Shown: positions 36,390-51,717 of the stretch, in pieces | How the letters are laid out: each line of letters starts with the position of its first letter | How positions within the stretch are numbered: the first letter of the stretch is position 1 | Source: Diphasiastrum complanatum | Taxonomy: Eukaryota; Streptophyta; Lycopodiopsida; Lycopodiales; Lycopodiaceae | DNA: 64,000 nt | Assembly: GCA_029204225.1 (NCBI GenBank) | Contig: CM055104.1 | Span: 42,157,502 to 42,221,501 of the forward strand | Reading direction: 5' to 3' | Program-made: the position numbers and the translations under genes | The notes under the pieces: generated by a model | The model's input: only the letters and a program-made list of their open reading frames with translations | Told to the model about the DNA's origin: nothing | The model's database searches: none

Positions 36390-37505
36390 GCTATTAATCT
36401 CCAAAATCAATAAATTCTATTCATTGATTTCTTTTTAACCTAGAAAATAGTCAATTATTTATACTAGTTATGAATGATGTTTAGGCTTATCCAAATGACA
36501 ATTGAAGACAATTGTTTGGTCGTAGATCGCAATTGGAGCTTAGCCAACTTGCACTATCACTTTCTAATTGAGCTTATCAAAAATTACTTGATGAAAATAG
36601 TTAGGCCAAGTTGGTAGCTTCACAATAAGTGAAAACATATTTTGTTAACATTCGAGAGTTCGAACACCTTTGATACTCTTTGTTGTCATCGAGCCGATTG
36701 TGACCCATTCCCATCATGTATTTCTGTAGATTGTATAAAAACATGAGTAGAACTACAAACACTGGATAGATAAATGGATGTATATTAAAGATAGATTATG
36801 AGGATAAATCCAACACTCTACCTTAATCTGAATCCATAAATGCCTTGACCTTCAAACCTAGTTCTGCACAAAAACATTTATGCACATCCAAGCTCAGCAC
36901 CTTCGTGAAAATATATGTCGTCATGTCTTGCGTTCGACAGTACTCCAAGCTTACCTCTTTGTTAAAAACTTTGCTTCTGACATATTGATACTTGATTTCT
37001 ATGTGCTTACTCTTGGAATGAAACTTGGGATTGGACAATAAAGCAATAACACTTTGATTATAACATAAGACAATTGTCTGGGCATTCTGCTTTAGACAAA
37101 CGTCTGATAGTAAGTTTTGCAACCACAGTGCTTTCTTTGTTGCTTGAGAGGCAGCAATATACTCTGATTCTATAAATGATACAGCTATTGAGGTTGCAAC
37201 TGTTCCATGAAATTGAACTACCATTGAGGAAAAATGTAAATCCATATGTGGATCTACGTGAAGGTTTGGAGCTTATTCAATTTTCATAAGGTATTTTGTC
37301 TGAGAGACCTTTAGTCGAGCATCTGTTTGAATATAATTTGCAATGGAAACTACTTCAGCCCAGAAGAATTTAGGAAGTGTCGCGTGAGTAACCATACATT
37401 GAGCCGCTTCGACCAAGGTTCGATTTTTTCTCTCAGCAAATCCATTTGACTGAGGGGAATAAGAAGTAATGAATTGTTGCTCAATGCATTTGCTATGGAC
37501 CAACC
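36390..37505 (-). mobile_element. copia fragment (copy 5): integrase fused to RNase H, plus partial 3' LTR
   Basis: On the minus strand the integrase tail (CIEQQFITSYSPQSNGFAER, then NRTLVEAAQCMVTHATLP) runs from about 37500 to 37273. After APNLH it jumps directly into RNase H at 37245-36823 (SFIESEYIAASQATKKALWL, SKHIEIKYQYVRSKVFNKEV). The reverse transcriptase has been lost completely. A 3' LTR follows from 36815, where it starts TGTTGGATTTATCC, to about 36390. Beyond that point it no longer matches the full LTR at 38491-39227. It is the same family as the larger element to its right. Confidence 0.82.
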
Positions 37506-38490
37506 CAAAGAAGTGAGAAAGAAAAGAAGCACAAACAACTATGAATAATGTTGCAATGCATGGGGGCAATGCAATCAAGCGCGACACAATCAAGTACATA
37601 AGAAAAGGACGAAGTCAAAATCATATTAGTTGATCATCAACCTAGTGAATTGGGATTCACTTGGCATGCAATAATACACACATATTGCACGTGCTTGTAC
37701 TCAAATGAGAATTTTTTTTTTTTTTGCAAAAGAAACACTCTTACATTCCACAACCATTTGAAAAAACACCCAAAAGAGATATGCTTTTTAGCTCACCGGA
37801 CCAACATTGTCGATTTGGCACACCAAAGAGCATGTGGGATCCACAATCTTGATTCATGCACTTAAATACATCACAAAAAAAAAGAGAGATGTAAGAGAAT
37901 TAGATTATCAAGTTAAATATTTTATTCTTGTATATGCATAAGCTTTTGCACATTGTGTGGAAATGCAAAACCATAGTAAAGATTATAAGTCAACCCAACT
38001 TGAATACCAAATAAAGGTTGTAATTTGATGGTAGCACTATTATGAATAACAAATTCTCAAACAATTGCCACCTACATTTGTGCACTGTATGCAGTAGAGC
38101 ATTATTTGTAGGAGCACGTCCAAAGTTTGAATGCAAAAATTGCTTGCCCCTCCAAGAAGAAAGAATTGACAAGATTATACCCAAGATTGTTCTTATGATT
38201 ATGACAAAATCAATTTTTCTACTTTGTTGATATCATTCAATTGATTTGATTGAGTATTATTATAGGCATCTATGATAGCCATGATGAATGTGAAACTTTA
38301 GGTGTCTATGACTGCCATACATTCATTGATCTAATATTCAACATAAATCAATGAACAATTGATCAAACTATATTGGTAATTTAAACAGAACAAGGCAGTT
38401 AGTGTTGGAAAAAGGAAATGATGCTCCATAGAGAAAATACTGCTCTACATAATATACATCTCCAAATTTGAACACAACTATCACGACTAT
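37506..38490. other. no gene recognised
   Basis: AT-rich sequence between two copia fragments. The integrase of copy 5 is cut at about 37500, so this stretch is probably later-inserted DNA. Confidence 0.35.
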
Positions 38491-39227
38491 TGCCACTTCG
38501 ATGTTAATTGATTCTAACTTTCATCAAAATTTGTTAGATTGATTTCGCAGACAAACATAACAGACTAAGCATTGATGTATCGAATATAGCTATTGTATCG
38601 AAGTATTCAATAGTTCATACAAATTTCTTTGTAATCAGATTATAATAGAACAGAGAAGCATTCAAGCATTCCTACATAATTCTGAACGGGATAAAATTGT
38701 ATGATCAATTTAATAAGTAGCGCTCTCAAAACTATCTCTGAATATCTGATTGACTCTGTCTGATGCACTTCTACTAATAAGTAGTAAGCATCTATAGCAA
38801 TGCACTATATTGATTTCCAAGATCAATAAATTCTATTCATTGATTTCTTTTTAACCTAGAAAATAGTCAATTAATATACTAGTTATGAATGATGTTTAGG
38901 CTTATCCAAATGAAAATTGAAGACAACTGTTTGGTCGCAGATCGCAATTGGAGCTTAGCCAACTTGCACTATCACTTATCTAATTGAGCTTATTGGAAAT
39001 TACTTGATGAAAACAGTTAGGGCAAGTTGTTAGCTTCACAATAATTGAAAACATATTTTGTTAACATTCGAGAGTTCGAACACCTTTGATACTCTTTGTT
39101 GTCATCAAGCCGATTGTGACCCATTCCCGTGAATTTTGTTGACTGTATAGAAACATGAGTAAAACTACAAACACTGAATAGATAAATGGATGTAGATTAA
39201 AGATAGATTGTGAGGATAAATCCAACA
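38491..39227 (-). repeat. 3' LTR of copia copy 6
   Basis: Bounded by TGTTGGATTTATCC at 39227 (minus strand, shortly after the RNase H stop and a short purine run) and by ...GGCA at 38491. The final 230 bp match the 5' LTR at 43212-43440, and the first 430 bp match the LTR of copy 5 at 36390-36815. Confidence 0.8.
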
Positions 39228-39234
39228 CTGTACC

Positions 39235-40100
39235 TTAATCTGAATCCATAAATGCCTTGACCTTCAAACCTACTTCTGCACAAAAACATTTATGTACATC
39301 CAAGCTCCGCACCTTTGTGAAAATATTTGTCGTCATGTCTTGCGTTCGACAGTACTCCAAGCTTACCTCTTTGTTAAAAACTTTGCTTTTGACGTATTGA
39401 TACTTGATTTCTGTGTGCTTACTCCTGGAATGAAACTTGGGATTGGACGATAAAGCAATAGCACTTTGATTATAACAAAAGACAATTGTCGGAGCATTTT
39501 GCTTTAGACAAACATCTGATAGTAAGTTTTGCAACCACAATGCTTTCTTTGTTGCTTGAGAGTAGCAATATACTCTGATTCTATAGATGATACAGCTATT
39601 GAGGTTGCAACTGTAGCTCAACTTGCATCTAAATAACTTGAGTATATTGAGTTTGTCGTTGTCGAGTTCTCCATAACAAATGCATTGGTCCATAGTAGCT
39701 CGAATGTATCTCATAACTCTTATAAGAGCTTTCCAATGTATAATACCATCATGAATAGCCATATATTGACCCAAGGAACTGATTGCAAAAAAGCTATGTT
39801 TGGTCTGGTATAGATCATTGCGTATAGAAGAAAACCTATTATCGAACGATATGGATACTCACACGTCCGCTCCTTCGCTTTTTTTAATCCTTTGACAGTT
39901 TGAGTCTTGGGTCCATTGTCGAATGAGCTAACTTGCAATTCATCATATTATATCTAATTAGCATATTGTTAATGTACCTCTATTGAGTGATCTAAATCAT
40001 GCTTTGATCTTTGTCTCTTCATATTTGAATAACAAGACAAAAATGAGCGTCACCCAGATCTGTCATGTCGAATTTTGAGAACAACATTCGTTTCACAACT
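39235..40100 (-). pseudogene. copia C-terminal reverse transcriptase and RNase H (copy 6)
   Basis: The region near 40090-39780 gives FDMTDLGDAHFCLVIQI, RYINNMLIRYNM, YRSIIGFLLYAMIYTRPNIA and GQYMAIHDGIIHWKALIRVM in neighbouring frames. This is the thumb and connection part of copia reverse transcriptase. RNase H follows at about 39620-39235 with SQATKKALWLQNLLSDVCL, SRSKHTEIKYQYVKSKVFNK and QDMTTNIFTKVRSLD. The catalytic YVDD block is absent. Confidence 0.82.
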
Positions 40101-40259
40101 TTTATTAGTTCAACAGTCACTGACTAGCTGTATGTAATGATAATAAAAGAGTGTTGCATTGACTTGAAGTGGACATTCGAATAGGATTGAGATGGCTCAA
40201 ATTGATATCTATCACCCACCTACAAAGAGCATATCTCAGCTAGTGAATATCTTTGATTC

Positions 40260-41004
40260 AACGGGATCATACAGCTTATAGACTTTATTTATAGAAGGGT
40301 AACCAATGAAAATGGATTTGATAGTGTGGGAGTCCAACTTCTTCTTTGATCTCCTACAGTATCTGTGCATAGGCAATATATTCAACAGCTCCAAGGTTCG
40401 ATAGTGAAGGTTTGGAGCTTATTCAAACTTCATAAGGTATTTTGTCTGAGAGACCTTCAGTCGAGCATCTGTTTTAAATATAAGTTGCAGTGGAAACAGC
40501 TTCGGCCTAGAAGAATTTATGAAGTGTCGCGTGAGTAACCATACAATTAGCTGCTTCGACCAAGATTCGATTCTTTCTCTCAGCAAATCTATTCGATTGA
40601 GGTGAATAAGAAGTAATGAATTGTTGCTCAATGCATTTGCTATGGCAATACTCATTGAATTTAGTTGAGATGTAATCTCCCTCACTGTTTGACCTCAGAG
40701 CTTTAAATCTTTTTCGAGTTCTGCACTCTCCTTGAATTTTCTAAAAAGGTTGAATTCCCTATGTTTCTACTTAATGAAATAAACAACTATATTTTTAAAA
40801 AATTCATCGATAAAAGTAATAAAGTACTTTGCACCAAGCAATGAAAAAGTTTGCATTGGGCCATATATATATGAATGAACAACATCTAGAATATTGTTTG
40901 CTACGTTCTTATGACTCAATCTAAATGGAATCCTAGTTTGCTTCCCGACAATGCAGCTATGAAAGATAGGGAGGTCGATCTTCTTGTCTAGATAATCAAG
41001 ATCA
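40260..41004 (-). pseudogene. copia integrase (copy 6), left of the solo LTR
   Basis: DYLDKKIDLPIFHSCIVGKQ from about 40995 is the second half of the GAG-pre-integrase domain. DVVHSYIYGPM and KYFITFIDEFF lead into the integrase core, then frame-shifted NALSNN-type sequence near 40640 and IESWSKQLIVWLLTRHF. The homologue at 37500-37273 is in the correct frame here (NRTLVEAAQCM). The integrase tail reaches about 40260. Confidence 0.75.
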
Positions 41005-41733
41005 TGTGAAAAATGCAAAAATAAGCTTGGTAGAGGCCAAAAATCTTGTATATAGATAAACACACATGTGTGGCTGGTTTTCTAGACATATGACACATGG
41101 CATCAATCTATTGATTCCATGAGCCACATCCTTTGGTTAGGTGTCATATCCCATGTGTAGAGGAAAACTCACACGTGTGGAATAAGCTGAATTAGGCGAA
41201 TTTTGACTTCTAGAAGATTTCCAAGTAGATCTCCATATAGAAGGAAAATGGACCAAAAGTGCTCAAAATAGAAGGTTTTGTCCAAGTGTCAGTTTTGCAT
41301 GATGAATCATCATATGACAGAGCACCTTCTCACATGTGGGATCAAAGGGATGATCAGTACCATGAGCTCCCACTTATTGTATATATAGAACCACATTTGG
41401 CCGTAATCATTGTGAGACACCAATCTTGGTTTTGGAAGCAATTTTGAGTGATTCTCTCCATTTGTCTACATTTGTTTTGATTGTTTTGAGGTTCTATCAA
41501 TGTGTACTTGATTTTCAGGTTGGAGTCCGTACTCAGATAGTGTTTCACATGTGTGAAACCAGAAAGTACACCTAACTTTAATTAATGATTGTTCTTGTTA
41601 GGATTTTGTATCTAGAATTGATCTAGATTGATCTTAATCTCAAGTAGATTGATAGATCAAGTAATCTGGCAACCAGTCCCTCTTGAGGATCAGATTAGGA
41701 TCCACTCTTGGTCCTTTTTGCACTTTTTGCACA
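41005..41733. mobile_element. solo LTR with 5-bp target-site duplication
   Basis: The 729-bp segment starts TGTGAAAAATGCAAAAA and ends TTTTTGCACTTTTTGCACA, so it has TG...CA ends and an imperfect inverted terminal repeat of about 20 bp. It is flanked by GATCA on both sides (41000-41004 and 41734-41738). It carries a TATA-like TGTATATATAGAA near 41376 and no coding region. Deleting the insert plus one GATCA restores an uninterrupted GAG-pre-integrase reading frame across the site (SLVLDLDYLDKK). The 5-bp duplication fits an LTR retrotransposon reduced to one LTR. Which strand it reads from is not clear. Confidence 0.88.
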
Positions 41734-41738
41734 GATCA

Positions 41739-42240
41739 AGTACTAAGGATTGTCTAAACATGTTTGATGCATATGTATGATTCAAGTGACCTAATCTATA
41801 GTGCCAAAGTAATGCTAATTAACTAGAACAAAAGTATCCAAGGCTTGACTTGTGTCAGAATAACAATGAACTAGTCTATATAAGTATCCAAGTCTCTTAT
41901 CGAGTGCAAGGATCTTATTGTTTTATCGACAATTCGACATTGATCAGATTCAAATTCTACCCTATGATCTAAATCAGTAACTAAAATTATTGATAACAAA
42001 TATGTAGAAAGTTTAGGTACATATAGAACATTCGATAGTAACTTCAATTGACCATGCTGGAACTTCAATCTTACATTTCCTTCACCTTCCATAGTGTGTG
42101 TACTATCGTCACCAAGGTGCATGAATTTCTTTGTATTGTAAGTCATATAGGAATGGAAATTTTCATGATGATTGGTCATATGTTGAGTGGCTCCCTAATC
42201 CAAAAACCAAGCATTATCAAGTTGCATATTTGATTTCTGA
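41739..42240 (-). pseudogene. copia protease and GAG-pre-integrase start (copy 6)
   Basis: AWFLD, a stop, GATQHMTNHHENFHSYMT lies near 42220-42150. The catalytic D-S-G has its Ser codon replaced by TAG. KFMHLGDDSTHTMEGEGNVR and LLSNVLYVPKLSTYLLS follow in the open frame 42179-41871. LLWHYRLGHLNHTYASNMF, the start of the GAG-pre-integrase domain, is readable at about 41820-41765 in another frame, up to the solo LTR insertion site. Confidence 0.8.
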
Positions 42241-42299
42241 TCATAAACGCTCCTTTATCCATGTGTTGAACTGGGGATTGAATTGTAATTGCAACTGCA

Positions 42300-43085
42300 T
42301 TCGCTTTTGATGTTGGCATTCTTCGCTTCCAATATCTGGCAATTCTAAATCTCATGATTAGTGTGTTTGCAATACCTATATAACATCTTCTTATTTGATT
42401 CTGGATTCGATAATTGCTCTTGACTCGATGTCGGTTTTTGATTTAATACAAATTGTTTTGAGTCTTTATTCATCTGATGTTTACGCCTTTGTTTACATAT
42501 AGAGTATGCGATACTGAATTCCAAGAGCTTTATGTGCTTCTTCAATTCTCTTCCTACAACAACATAGCGATTACTCTTGAGAGAGTTAAATCTAAGTGTG
42601 TCGTTATGATTATCACCCAGTTTTTGTATGTAGTGGCAGACTTGATAGCAATGTCATTATTGCATCTTGATCATTGATAGTTGATTCACAACTGCCAGCT
42701 ACTGCAAGAGATTCTTAAATTGGTTAACTTGATTCTAAAGCGAATCATTGTTAGACATCTTGAATGAAAAGAATTTTCTTCTGAGATGCAACCTCGAAGT
42801 CACGTCTCTCAGATCATATAGTGTGCTTCAGATGTCCCATACTTCTTTCTAAGTTTGAGCTTTAGATACATGTCCGATTTGGGTACCTGATATATTGAGA
42901 ATGATTAGCGCAAAAGTTTTACCATCATTCAATTTCCATTTGGAGTCAGTTGTGTCATCTTCAAGCTTCAATTCGATTCTTGTGAGAACCGTAGCTCATT
43001 AGCAATTAGCAAGGTATTTTTACAAATGATAATTGGATCCATTTAGCTTGTCTACAATGAGACCAGCATTGCTTTGTGAATCCAT
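42300..43085 (-). pseudogene. copia gag (copy 6)
   Basis: It starts MDSQSNAGLIVDKLNGSNYH at 43085, about 110 bases downstream of the primer site, which is the expected position. NDGKTFALIILNISGTQIGH, VNQFKNLLQ, TYKNWVIIITTHLDLTLSRV follow with several stops. The zinc knuckle near 42380 has lost its first Cys (YRYCKHTNHEI, then a stop, then NC). The gag is therefore non-functional. Confidence 0.78.
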
Positions 43086-43193
43086 CTACAAGTTAGTCTG
43101 TCGATGAATCGACGACTTAAGAATAAAAAATAGTATCTGATAATATCAAGACATTGTTATCATACAACACTTTGATTGAAAATCAATAGAAAT

Positions 43194-43205
43194 GATCTGA
43201 TACCA
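43194..43205 (-). other. primer-binding site of copia copy 6
   Basis: GATCTGATACCA on plus is TGGTATCAGATC on minus, 11 of 12 bases of the initiator tRNA-Met primer site. Six bases separate it from the LTR end at 43212. Confidence 0.75.
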
Positions 43206-43440
43206 AGCTATTGCCATGTCTGATTCTAATCGATTCTAGCTTTAAAATCATTAGAATATGTGAGATTGATTTCATAGACAAATATAACAAGCTAAACATT
43301 GATGTATCGAATATAGGTATTGTACCGAAATATTCGATAGTTCAAACAAACCTATAAGAGAATGTAATCAGATTACAATAGAACAAAGAAACATTCGATC
43401 ATTTTGACATGATATTGAATGCGATAATCAATTATATTCT

Positions 43441-45789
43441 ACATTTTTCCAAGTAGATACTTAAGAAATTCATGGATAGGTCATCAAAAACACAAAAACC
43501 AATGCTAGCACATGTACAAATCACACTCAATCTTTATTTATATGCCCAATGGAGGCTGAATGATGAAACGAATGCACAATTGCCTTGTGTCACAAATCTA
43601 GGCATGGCAGTGATTGTATTGGGACATCTGCTATGTATGCAAAGGTAGGAGATTTCCATTATCATTCAGCTGGTCTACTTGGGAGCTGGGTGGATGGTAT
43701 CAGCTTGTGGATAGCTTGGATGTATCTTTAATCTCTTGGTGATGCTAGTGCTAATGAGAGCTAAGATCAATGGCAGGTGATATGGGACATCAGTTATCAT
43801 TGGAGGCTTGATCCAGCATGAACATGGTGCCAATAAGAACTACTTCCTACACACATGGTGCACGTTATTTTCTATGTTATCCTACCTAATGAGCTAAAAT
43901 ATCTATTAATCCCAAAGCCCAACTTATTTTCTATGATTACACTATTAGGTATTGCGGGGGTCTAGACTTACATATGCAAAATGGTGAACGTTTTTATTTA
44001 TATTGCTAAAATCTATGGTACTTTTATAGTGTAGCATGTGGCAAAAAAATTTCCCCATAATTCTTGTTCCATTGCATTAAACTTTTGTCGCTTGTGATAA
44101 TATTTGAGGCATCTTGAATATTGGGTAACATTCCCCCCTTGATAAAGTGGTGCTAGTCCCATGGCAAAACCATGTCGATGGCTCGGTCATGTGATGGTGT
44201 CATTGATGAAGATGAGTCGTTGTGTTTTTTATGATGGTGAATGATTGAGAGAATATATTATTATCATTATGGCGTCCAATAGAAAGGTGGATAACAAATT
44301 CACTTGTGTAAAATTTGATGCTTTATCAACAAATAACAAAACAAGAGACTTTCTAAATCTTTTTTTAGTTGTTAAAGCATTATAGCTCTAGAGATGTTGA
44401 TTTTGCTTTTCCAAACATTCAATAGTTGTCATATTGCTCAATCCAATTCTTATACGGAGTTGACTTGTCGTAGGTATAGGAGTGACTTGAGTCCCAAGGA
44501 GGTGGTGGTTGATAATAGTCAATGTACTCAACCATTTAGTTATCATGATATTAGTTTCTAGTGGATAATGCGTAAGATTCACCTTGCTATCGATAGAATG
44601 AGCTCGTAGACTCCATGGTTTGACTTGGTAAATTAGGCACCAAATCACCCTTTATTACTAATGAGTGGTCTTCTTGTTGATTATACAATGTAGATGCCAA
44701 TGATTCTATTGCCCTATATAATTGTTGATCAAAATTGCATCCTAGAAGTTTTATATACAAACAAACTAGATAGATCTTAAGACATGCAAAAAATCCTTGT
44801 GCTTTAATGCTATCTAGAAAGTTTGATTACTAATTTCCAAAAAAATCACCTTTTCTAAAACCATTTCTGTAAGTAATACTTAGAGTTGTTATTATACTAC
44901 AATGATTCTAATTTAACTTGCAATAACAAGCTTTGGGATTTAAAAGAAGTGTGAATTCCCAAACAATCCAAACCAAATGTACACAATTGCCATTTCTTAT
45001 AAGGCACAAGATTATCAAATGATTGCTAAAATAAATCCTCATGAGCTACATAGTATAAAAAGATACTCTATCAAGGCAAACCGAGTTGAATTGGAGGTTA
45101 ATTTGGAGCCCTCAACATGGAATTGTCTTATAACACATACTCCTCTCATGAATTGTTTTTTTTTTAATAAACAATAAATCAAATGTTTAGGCTCACTTTA
45201 TTTTGTTTGCAACACCATTACCATCAAGCAATGTGCCCGTATATATATTTTTATAGTTTTTTGTTTTTTTTTGGCTTGTGTCGTATTTCCTTTTGATCCC
45301 AAACACAATATCCATTATCATCTTAAAGTCCAGTCACAAAGAGAAAAGTTAAAGCTTGACTAATGACTAGCATCATTTGAGATCATTTATGAGAATACAA
45401 GTATGTAGTGAAATTAGATTGTTTCACAAACATGTCAAGCCTAAAAACAATAAACAACATTCATAACAAAGCGTTTTTTATTATGTATTAAGTTGATGTG
45501 ATATTAGTTTCTTCCAGCTATATGCTTGAACATCCCATCCAAACAAATAAAAAAGAGTCTCGACTTTCTACAACATGGATTAAAAAAAAACTTCATAACA
45601 TGCGAAGTATAGATTAAATTAAAATTTTTCACAATAAGCCATGCCTAACAAGTATAAAAATATGAATGTGCCACATACAAATTGTTTTTAACATTTATAG
45701 AAGAATGTGCATATATTTTAATGATTGGACACTTTGTACAATTGGGTCAAGGTATCTATCATGTTCTCAAATAGTCAATGAGTTTTGTC
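43441..45789. other. no gene recognised
   Basis: AT-rich sequence with scattered homopolymer runs. I see no coding similarity on either strand and no convincing primer site. Confidence 0.4.
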
Positions 45790-48454
<2,665 letters not shown>

Positions 48455-48990
48455 TTACAGTTGTTATGTATTGTTTCAATTTAGTAGGATTTAGCTAAGA
48501 AGCCAGCCCGAAGGCTTAAATAACGAGATTACACATTTATATAGCCTAAAATGCCACGTAGAGGCCAACAATAAAATTCATGCATTTATTAGGCTTGTGC
48601 CATGTGGCGTCCCCATGCTAAAGGGTACCTTTGCTTGTATATGTATCACTTTCGTTGTAATAATGATTGCTTTTGCCTTGCGAGCTTTGCTTATGTGAGC
48701 TCCTCCATCACTCTGTTGCTTATGGATGTTGTTTGTGGTTTTGATTGATGGCAATCAATCAGTGATTGCATCTCTAATCTGTACTCTCCACTAGATTCAA
48801 ATTTTGGCAAAGAATGTTAACTTGGTATTAGAGCTCTCAGGCTGTGGAGGAACATGCACGATCGTAGCTCTTGAAAGAGCGATTCCATCGATGGTAGCAT
48901 CAGAACCAAGCAACAATAAGGATGTCGTACAGGGGTACAAGATGATCTGAGGTGATCGGAGACACAAAGCCCTTTGATTCAGTTCGTACG
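48455..48990 (+). mobile_element. LTR, primer site and gag start of a copia-like element
   Basis: A probable LTR (start TGTTATGTATTG near 48458, TATATAG-type motif near 48540) ends at about 48820 and is followed by TGGTATTAGAGC at 48823-48834, a copia-type primer site. An ATG at 48891 opens MVASEPSNNKDVVQGYKMI before a stop, in the position of a gag start. The rest of the element is not recognisable. Confidence 0.55.
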
Positions 48991-50884
48991 AAATCGATTC
49001 TAGAATCAAAGTAAAAGAAAAATTCAGCCTGTAGGCCATGGCCATGTAGGAGAAAAGTTGTTGGATTGATTTACAGCAACTGCCATAGCCATGGAGAGAG
49101 AGATGGAAGTGAGAAGGAGCCCTCGCGGGTCAAGCGTGGCATACGAGAACACACGGTTAGCGTGCCTAAGTGCGTAGCAGCTGCACGAGAGAGTGTCACT
49201 GCGTGAAAATGTGCATAGCCATGGGATTGTGATCTGGATTAATGGACGATGAGGATCGCAAGATGGAGAATAAGAATGGATCGTTAGATATCAAATATGG
49301 TTGAAATGGGCCCAAGGGCAAATTCAAGGGCACTTAGACAAGCAACTTAAAAAAAAAAATTCATTTAGAAATTCGTGAAAGGGCCCGAGTGGTGAATCTG
49401 AAATTGAAGGGTAGGTGCTCATCAGAATGAAGAACCAGTTCATTTCAAAGCTATTTTTCTAAAGCCACTTTGGTAAAGGATATCTTTGGCTAGAGGAGGG
49501 CTATTGGGGCCAAATAAGGGCCAAATTGGAGCCTATAAAATCTTGCACAAAGCTGACAGACAAAGCAACGATATCATTAAGGGATAAATGCATTTTGATG
49601 CGTTCTTGATATCATTCTATGGAATGGAAGATGAGTGACCCGATAAGGTACAATTTTTGCTATTTTGTGACCCGTATGGCTAATTAAGCCCATTCTTTGT
49701 GTTGTAAATCTATGGGGCAGGCTAGGAAAAAGGTATGTGCTTATAGCCAAGAAGCTCTAAAGTGGTTCTCAAGCGGTTTTGATAAGCTTAGTCACAATGC
49801 ATTGTGAATTAGAGCAGAAATCAAAATTGCATTGGAGAAAGTTAGTAAATGCGAGCAACTTGCAATGAGGCATCGTGAAACTCTTGATTGGTAAGAATTG
49901 ACAGAGAGAAACCAATCGCAGGTGAGATCTGGACATTATGCCATATTATGCCAGCGAATATGGCAGAATATTATAGCATGGGACTTCTAGTTCAATTTTT
50001 CGAAAGTTAGAACCTACCAAGGTCAGGGATGCTTGGAGTGGCATCTCAAGGTGAGAATTGACAATGACATTGTCAAATTTGGTGGTTACAGTTATTTCAC
50101 ATGTTTTTTTTTTGCAAAGGGAGAAATGTCACAATTGGGGAGACATTTAAAACTAGCATGTTATTGGTGGCAATGCAGTGATGGCGGTCACAAGGTGAAG
50201 GATGAAGGATGTCGATGGTAAGGTCAGCTAGATAAGCCAAAGTGGGAAAAAAAAATGGCAATTCGAAAACACAAATCTAGTGGATTGACTAGTGTTCATG
50301 AAGGGTAATCGAATGCAGAGAGGGCATGCAATCAGGTATTCATTCAGGTGTGTTAGCAATTAGAATGCTAGAGTTTGCAGTGTTGAGCTTGCACGGTGGA
50401 ACTTTTGACAAGTTTTGAGATGACAAGCTATTATCACTTCATCATGGAAGTGTGGTGGAGCTCATGTTCTGGATACTTCTGAGTATGTATAAAACATGAA
50501 TAAGTGGTGGGTCGTAACTTGAGATCTATCCAAATGATGGAGATCATGTTTTGTTCTTTAGATCAACTTCAGTTATCAGTCCATTTTAGGTCGACGTGCT
50601 TTATCAGAATGCAAAGTGGGATTGCATAGTCTAGCATTGGAATGGAGAGGTTGGATGCAGCCAAGGAAGATCTCACATGTGAGCTAGACGGGATATCAGC
50701 GCACACCATTGGTGAGAGAATTGGAGGTATATGTTGGGTATTCTCAGGAGGAAACATGTGCTGATTGTTCGAGATTCCATTTGGACATGGATGGGGAGAA
50801 TACAGGTAGAAGCACATGTGAGATAGGTGGACAAGGTCAGTATTGTAAGTTACTTCTCTTGAGTATGATTGTGTGGCTCATTAG
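48991..50884. other. no gene recognised
   Basis: Somewhat GC-richer than average near 49100-49250, possibly decayed leader or gag of the preceding element. No protein family was recognised. Confidence 0.35.
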
Positions 50885-51600
50885 TCAATAAGGTTTGGCT
50901 ATTATAACCAATTTGATGAAGCTAGATGTCAATGCAAAGCTACAGGTGGTATGTACTTTGTTGATGACATCTACATCTTGAGTGTTACCTCCACTCAAAA
51001 TAATATCATCCACATATATTAGAAGAATAGTAACATCATTTTTGACAAATCTATAATAAAGTGAATGATCATGTTCACTCATAGTGAAGTTTTGAGAAAG
51101 TAGAAATGTGTTGAGCTTAGCATACCAGCTCCTTGGTGCTTGCTTAAGCCCATACAAACTTTTTTGGAGAAAACAAACATGATTAGGCTTGCCATGTGAA
51201 ATATAGCCCTCGGGTTGCTCCATGTACACTTCCTCATCAAGATCACCATTTGAGAATGCATTAGTGATGTCCATTTGCCATAGATCTCAACTAAAAAGAG
51301 TTGCAAGAGAGATGATAGAATTCTTGACTGACTTGCCTTTCAACAACAAAAAACGAGAGATGGTCAAACCATTTCAAATGGTTCCACAGCTTGAAGTTGA
51401 CCTGAATGCTTACCATCTTTGCCATGGTGCAAAGGTCTCATCATAGTCAATACCATGTTCTTGGGCATATCCTTTAGCCACCAACCTTGCCTTGTGTCTG
51501 TTTATTGATCCATCTTGGTTTGTCTTCAGCTTGAAGATCCACTTGCATCCAATAGCCTTCTTGTCCTTAGAAAATTCCACCAACGAGGCCAATTAGAGCC
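50885..51600 (-). pseudogene. copia reverse transcriptase with intact YVDD box (copy 7)
   Basis: From 51592 the minus strand reads [20 protein letters not shown], then [20 protein letters not shown], the fingers of copia reverse transcriptase. After a frame-disrupted stretch it resumes at 51274 with MDITNAFSNGDLDEEVYMEQ, FLQKSLYGLKQAPRSWYAKL and LLIYVDDIILSGG; the catalytic YVDD is at 51005-51016. It is the only copia polymerase core in the window with this box. Similarity ends near 50930. It belongs to an element different from the LTR-bounded one immediately to its right. Confidence 0.88.
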
Positions 51601-51717
51601 CAAAATAATCAATCTCGCGAGGTGTCGTGAAACCGCCACCAGTTTTGGTGGGGGAACTATTGGAGGGTTTGCGAATCCCAAGGCAACCCTAACCCTAGCT
51701 AATAAGTGAGAGAGATA
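51601..51717. other. short spacer between two copia elements
   Basis: 117 bases that do not continue the reverse transcriptase and contain AACCCTAACCCTAGC near 51690. No function assigned. Confidence 0.35.

Larger units (their letters stand above)
38491..43440 (-). mobile_element. Ty1/copia element (copy 6) with 3' LTR, truncated 5' LTR and nested solo LTR
   Basis: From right to left on the minus strand: 5' LTR end (43440-43212), primer site (43205-43194), gag from 43085, protease, GAG-pre-integrase, integrase, C-terminal reverse transcriptase, RNase H and a full 3' LTR (39227-38491, TG...CA, 737 bp). The 5' LTR matches only the last roughly 230 bp of the 3' LTR, so its beyond-43440 part is lost. 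The YVDD core of the polymerase is also missing, near 40090-40260. A 729-bp LTR is inserted at 41005-41733. Confidence 0.88.
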
